Assembly: GCF_030454045.1 (NCBI RefSeq) | Contig: NZ_JAKDJE010000020.1 | Location: 1 to 43,345 of the forward strand | Length of the DNA stretch: 43,345 nt | Reading direction: 5' to 3' | Source: Psychrobacter sp. | GTDB lineage: Bacteria > Pseudomonadota > Gammaproteobacteria > Pseudomonadales > Moraxellaceae | Shown here: positions 41,520 through 43,345 of the stretch, in pieces | Numbering within the stretch: position 1 is the first letter of the stretch | Layout: each line of letters opens with the position of its first letter | Translations under genes and position numbers: made by a program | Notes under the pieces: model-generated | The model's database searches: none | What the model was told of the DNA's origin: nothing | Seen by the model: only the letters and a program-made list of their open reading frames with translations

Positions 41520-42998
41520 TTATTTATCACGCAATGCCGTTAATAGACGCTGATGAATCCCCTCAAAACCACCGTTGGACATCACGACTATTGCATCACC
41601 TGCTTGAGCATGACTACTGATATGCTCGATAATAGTATCGACGCTAGACATGACCTGCTGCTGATGGTTTGAATGGCTAGCGATATTGGCGTTCTCAATG
41701 ACGTCTTTTAGACCCCACTCCAAACCCGCAGGCTCATACCATAAAGCATGGTCAGCAAGGGCAGCCGACTCAGCCAAGCTGTCTTGATGAATGCCCATCT
41801 TCATGGTGTTACTGCGCGGCTCAATAATCGCCCAGATACGTCGTCCCGCCAGTTTCTTTTTGGCACCATCGAGCGTGGTTGTGATCGCTGTTGGATGATG
41901 AGCAAAGTCATCAAAGACTAAGATATCATTGACATCACCGATCAGCTCCATCCGGCGTTTGATGCCTGCGAAAGCGGATAATGCTGCGCAAGCGGTAGAG
42001 ATGCTGACACCGACATCATAAGCGGCAGCGACAGCAACCAAGGCATTGTTGACATTATGAATACCGCTCATGCCCCAATCAACAATGGCGCTCGCGGTTT
42101 TATCGGCAGTAAGGCTCACTCGAAACTGACTGCCATCGTCGAATATGAGCTCGGCTTGCCAGTCGCTATGGTCTTTTAAATCACTGGTCTCTGCCGAGGC
42201 AGCATCGAGGACGGCAGTGCGCCAAATAGGGGTCCAAACGCCTTTGGCTAACGTCTCCTCTAAGCTGATCGTTGCGGCAGGCATGATGATTTTTCCCGTA
42301 CTTGGAATCATACGTACCATATGATGAAACTGTGTTTGGATAGCATTCAAGTCAGCAAAAATATCTGCATGATCAAACTCTAAATTGTTCAAGATGGCGG
42401 TACGCGGACGATAATGAACGAATTTTGAGCGTTTATCAAAGAAGGCAGAGTCATACTCATCGGCTTCAATCACAAAGTAACCAGAAGGTGCTGCGGTGTC
42501 ATTGTCAGCTTTTTCTGCCCCCAAATAACTACTGTGTGCAAACACTCGCTGTAGGTGCTCATCAGTCGTATTGACCAGTGGCACACCGCCAATTAAAAAC
42601 CCTGTATCGATACCAGCGTAATGCAATATCCAAGCAAGCATGGTTGTCGTTGTTGTCTTACCATGAGTACCAGCAACCGCTATCACGTGGCGCGATTGCA
42701 GCACTTGCTCTGACAAAAACTGCGGACCTGACGTGTAGCGCAGACCCGTATCTAGCATGTATTCAATCACATCCATGCCACGCTTCATCGCATTACCAAC
42801 AACGACCAAGTCTGGCGCTGGTTGCAAATGCTTTACGAGATAGCCTTCTTCAATAGTGACGCCCGCATTTTCAAGTTGGGTAGACATAGGAGGATATACG
42901 TTGGTATCTGAGCCAGTAACGGTATGCCCAAGTTCACACGCCAATAATGCCAGCGAGCCCATAAAAGTACCACAAATACCAAGAATATGAATATGCAT
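41520..42998 (-). CDS. mpl: UDP-N-acetylmuramate:L-alanyl-gamma-D-glutamyl-meso-diaminopimelate ligase
   Basis: 492 residues from ATG 42998 (MHIHILGICGTFMGSLALLA), preceded by GGAA; a frame start at 43073 adds 25 unrelated residues. Mpl attaches recovered murein tripeptide to UDP-MurNAc in peptidoglycan recycling. The Mur-ligase ATP loop is AGTHGKTTTTT at 109-119; EADEYDSAF and NLEFDHADIF follow, then DDFAHHPTAI near the C-terminal domain. The early ICGTFMGSLA distinguishes Mpl from MurC. The protein is cytosolic and monocistronic. Confidence 0.95.
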   Translation of the reverse strand: MHIHILGICGTFMGSLALLACELGHTVTGSDTNVYPPMSTQLENAGVTIEEGYLVKHLQPAPDLVVVGNAMKRGMDVIEYMLDTGLRYTSGPQFLSEQVLQSRHVIAVAGTHGKTTTTTMLAWILHYAGIDTGFLIGGVPLVNTTDEHLQRVFAHSSYLGAEKADNDTAAPSGYFVIEADEYDSAFFDKRSKFVHYRPRTAILNNLEFDHADIFADLNAIQTQFHHMVRMIPSTGKIIMPAATISLEETLAKGVWTPIWRTAVLDAASAETSDLKDHSDWQAELIFDDGSQFRVSLTADKTASAIVDWGMSGIHNVNNALVAVAAAYDVGVSISTACAALSAFAGIKRRMELIGDVNDILVFDDFAHHPTAITTTLDGAKKKLAGRRIWAIIEPRSNTMKMGIHQDSLAESAALADHALWYEPAGLEWGLKDVIENANIASHSNHQQQVMSSVDTIIEHISSHAQAGDAIVVMSNGGFEGIHQRLLTALRDK

Positions 42999-43162
42999 AG
43001 ACGTTCCGTAAGAGCTTGAATAAGTGAAATAGAGAGAGTAAAAATAAAGTTTTGGGTGCTGAGCTGTTATCAATCGTGACTAACGTTTTAAACAGTCATT
43101 GCCATGGCAGTAGTCTGGCAGACAAGCGATCATTGTAAAGTAAACGCTGTTCGATGACCAAC

Positions 43163-43187
43163 AAAAAACGCCTAACAAGTAGGCGTT
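43163..43187 (-). terminator. Minus-strand terminator of a gene beyond the window or of an upstream transcript
   Basis: AACGCCTA-ACAAG-TAGGCGTT is a perfect 8-bp stem with a T run on the minus strand. No gene between it and base 43345 is visible, so it would serve a minus-strand gene further right. Confidence 0.7.
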
Positions 43188-43345
43188 ATCTAGCTGATAA
43201 ATGCTGTCTTATTTGGCAGCATACCAAGCACTTGCTGTCTATTTACGTGACAACGTATAGTCATTATTTAGGTTTTTTTGCTCATCTATCAAAATCAGGT
43301 GTAATGGACAAAATTCATGCTAAAAAGTAGGTGGTAGTCGCTAAT

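Noticed and set aside
1..43345. tRNA, rRNA, riboswitch and CRISPR features
   Set aside because: No cloverleaf-like sequence with a CCA end, no rRNA block, no regular spaced direct-repeat array and no recognised riboswitch aptamer was seen; short or divergent RNA genes could still be missed by eye.

Overview
The window looks like chromosome of a gammaproteobacterium of the Moraxellaceae, most likely a Psychrobacter. The evidence is a lipoprotein esterase that resembles the cold-active lipase Lip3 of Antarctic Moraxella TA144, the general look of the housekeeping proteins (guaA, dnaJ, dapB, def, mpl, rsuA), and moderate GC with AT-rich intergenic stretches. I found no tRNA, rRNA or CRISPR array.

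Layout. 1-291 is the 5' end of an IS256-family element running off the window, inserted into the start of an mcrC-like restriction gene (to 1614). 1.8-4.3 kb holds a cupin, a MalY/PatB-type C-S lyase and a lone HEPN-like protein. 4.6-9.8 kb (minus strand) is a four-gene glycosyltransferase operon. 10.1-10.7 kb holds a MITE and a truncated YadA-like adhesin. 11.4-14.7 kb carries MgtC-like, guaA and a repeat protein. 14.8-16.0 kb is a frameshifted AbiJ-like abortive-infection gene beside a 27-bp operator-like repeat array. 16.1-19.3 kb has nitronate monooxygenase, the Lip3-like esterase, a MATE transporter remnant and an amino-acid racemase. 19.5-22.8 kb has a small DUF2798 protein and the DUF2157/DUF4401/GDYXXLXY membrane operon. 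22.9-25.6 kb holds an internally deleted oxidoreductase, a second MITE copy and two intact MDR-type oxidoreductases. 25.7-27.7 kb is a compact three-gene module (TIGR04255 protein, HTH protein with a signal-like N-terminus, unknown protein) whose last gene is cut by a second IS256 copy (27667-29035). From 29.2 kb to the end the content is core: VOC protein, thioesterase, YheT hydrolase, YigZ, RsuA, a DsbC-like protein, DUF2939, DnaJ, DapB, a secretin-like protein, an ornithine/lysine decarboxylase, Def, GlsB and Mpl.

Two themes stand out. First, the left two thirds is a patchwork of defence-type genes (McrC, HEPN, AbiJ-like, the TIGR04255 module), several broken by insertion sequences, frameshifts or deletions, mixed with remnants of other genes (YadA, MATE, quinone oxidoreductase) and two copies of one MITE. 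Second, the core stretch at 32-37 kb carries three parS-like 16-mers, one nearly matching the ParB consensus and one forming the terminator hairpin of dnaJ. The best candidate for an undescribed system is the 25.64-27.7 kb module: a palindromic operator candidate, three tightly coupled genes, and an unusual HTH protein that seems to carry a membrane or export segment.
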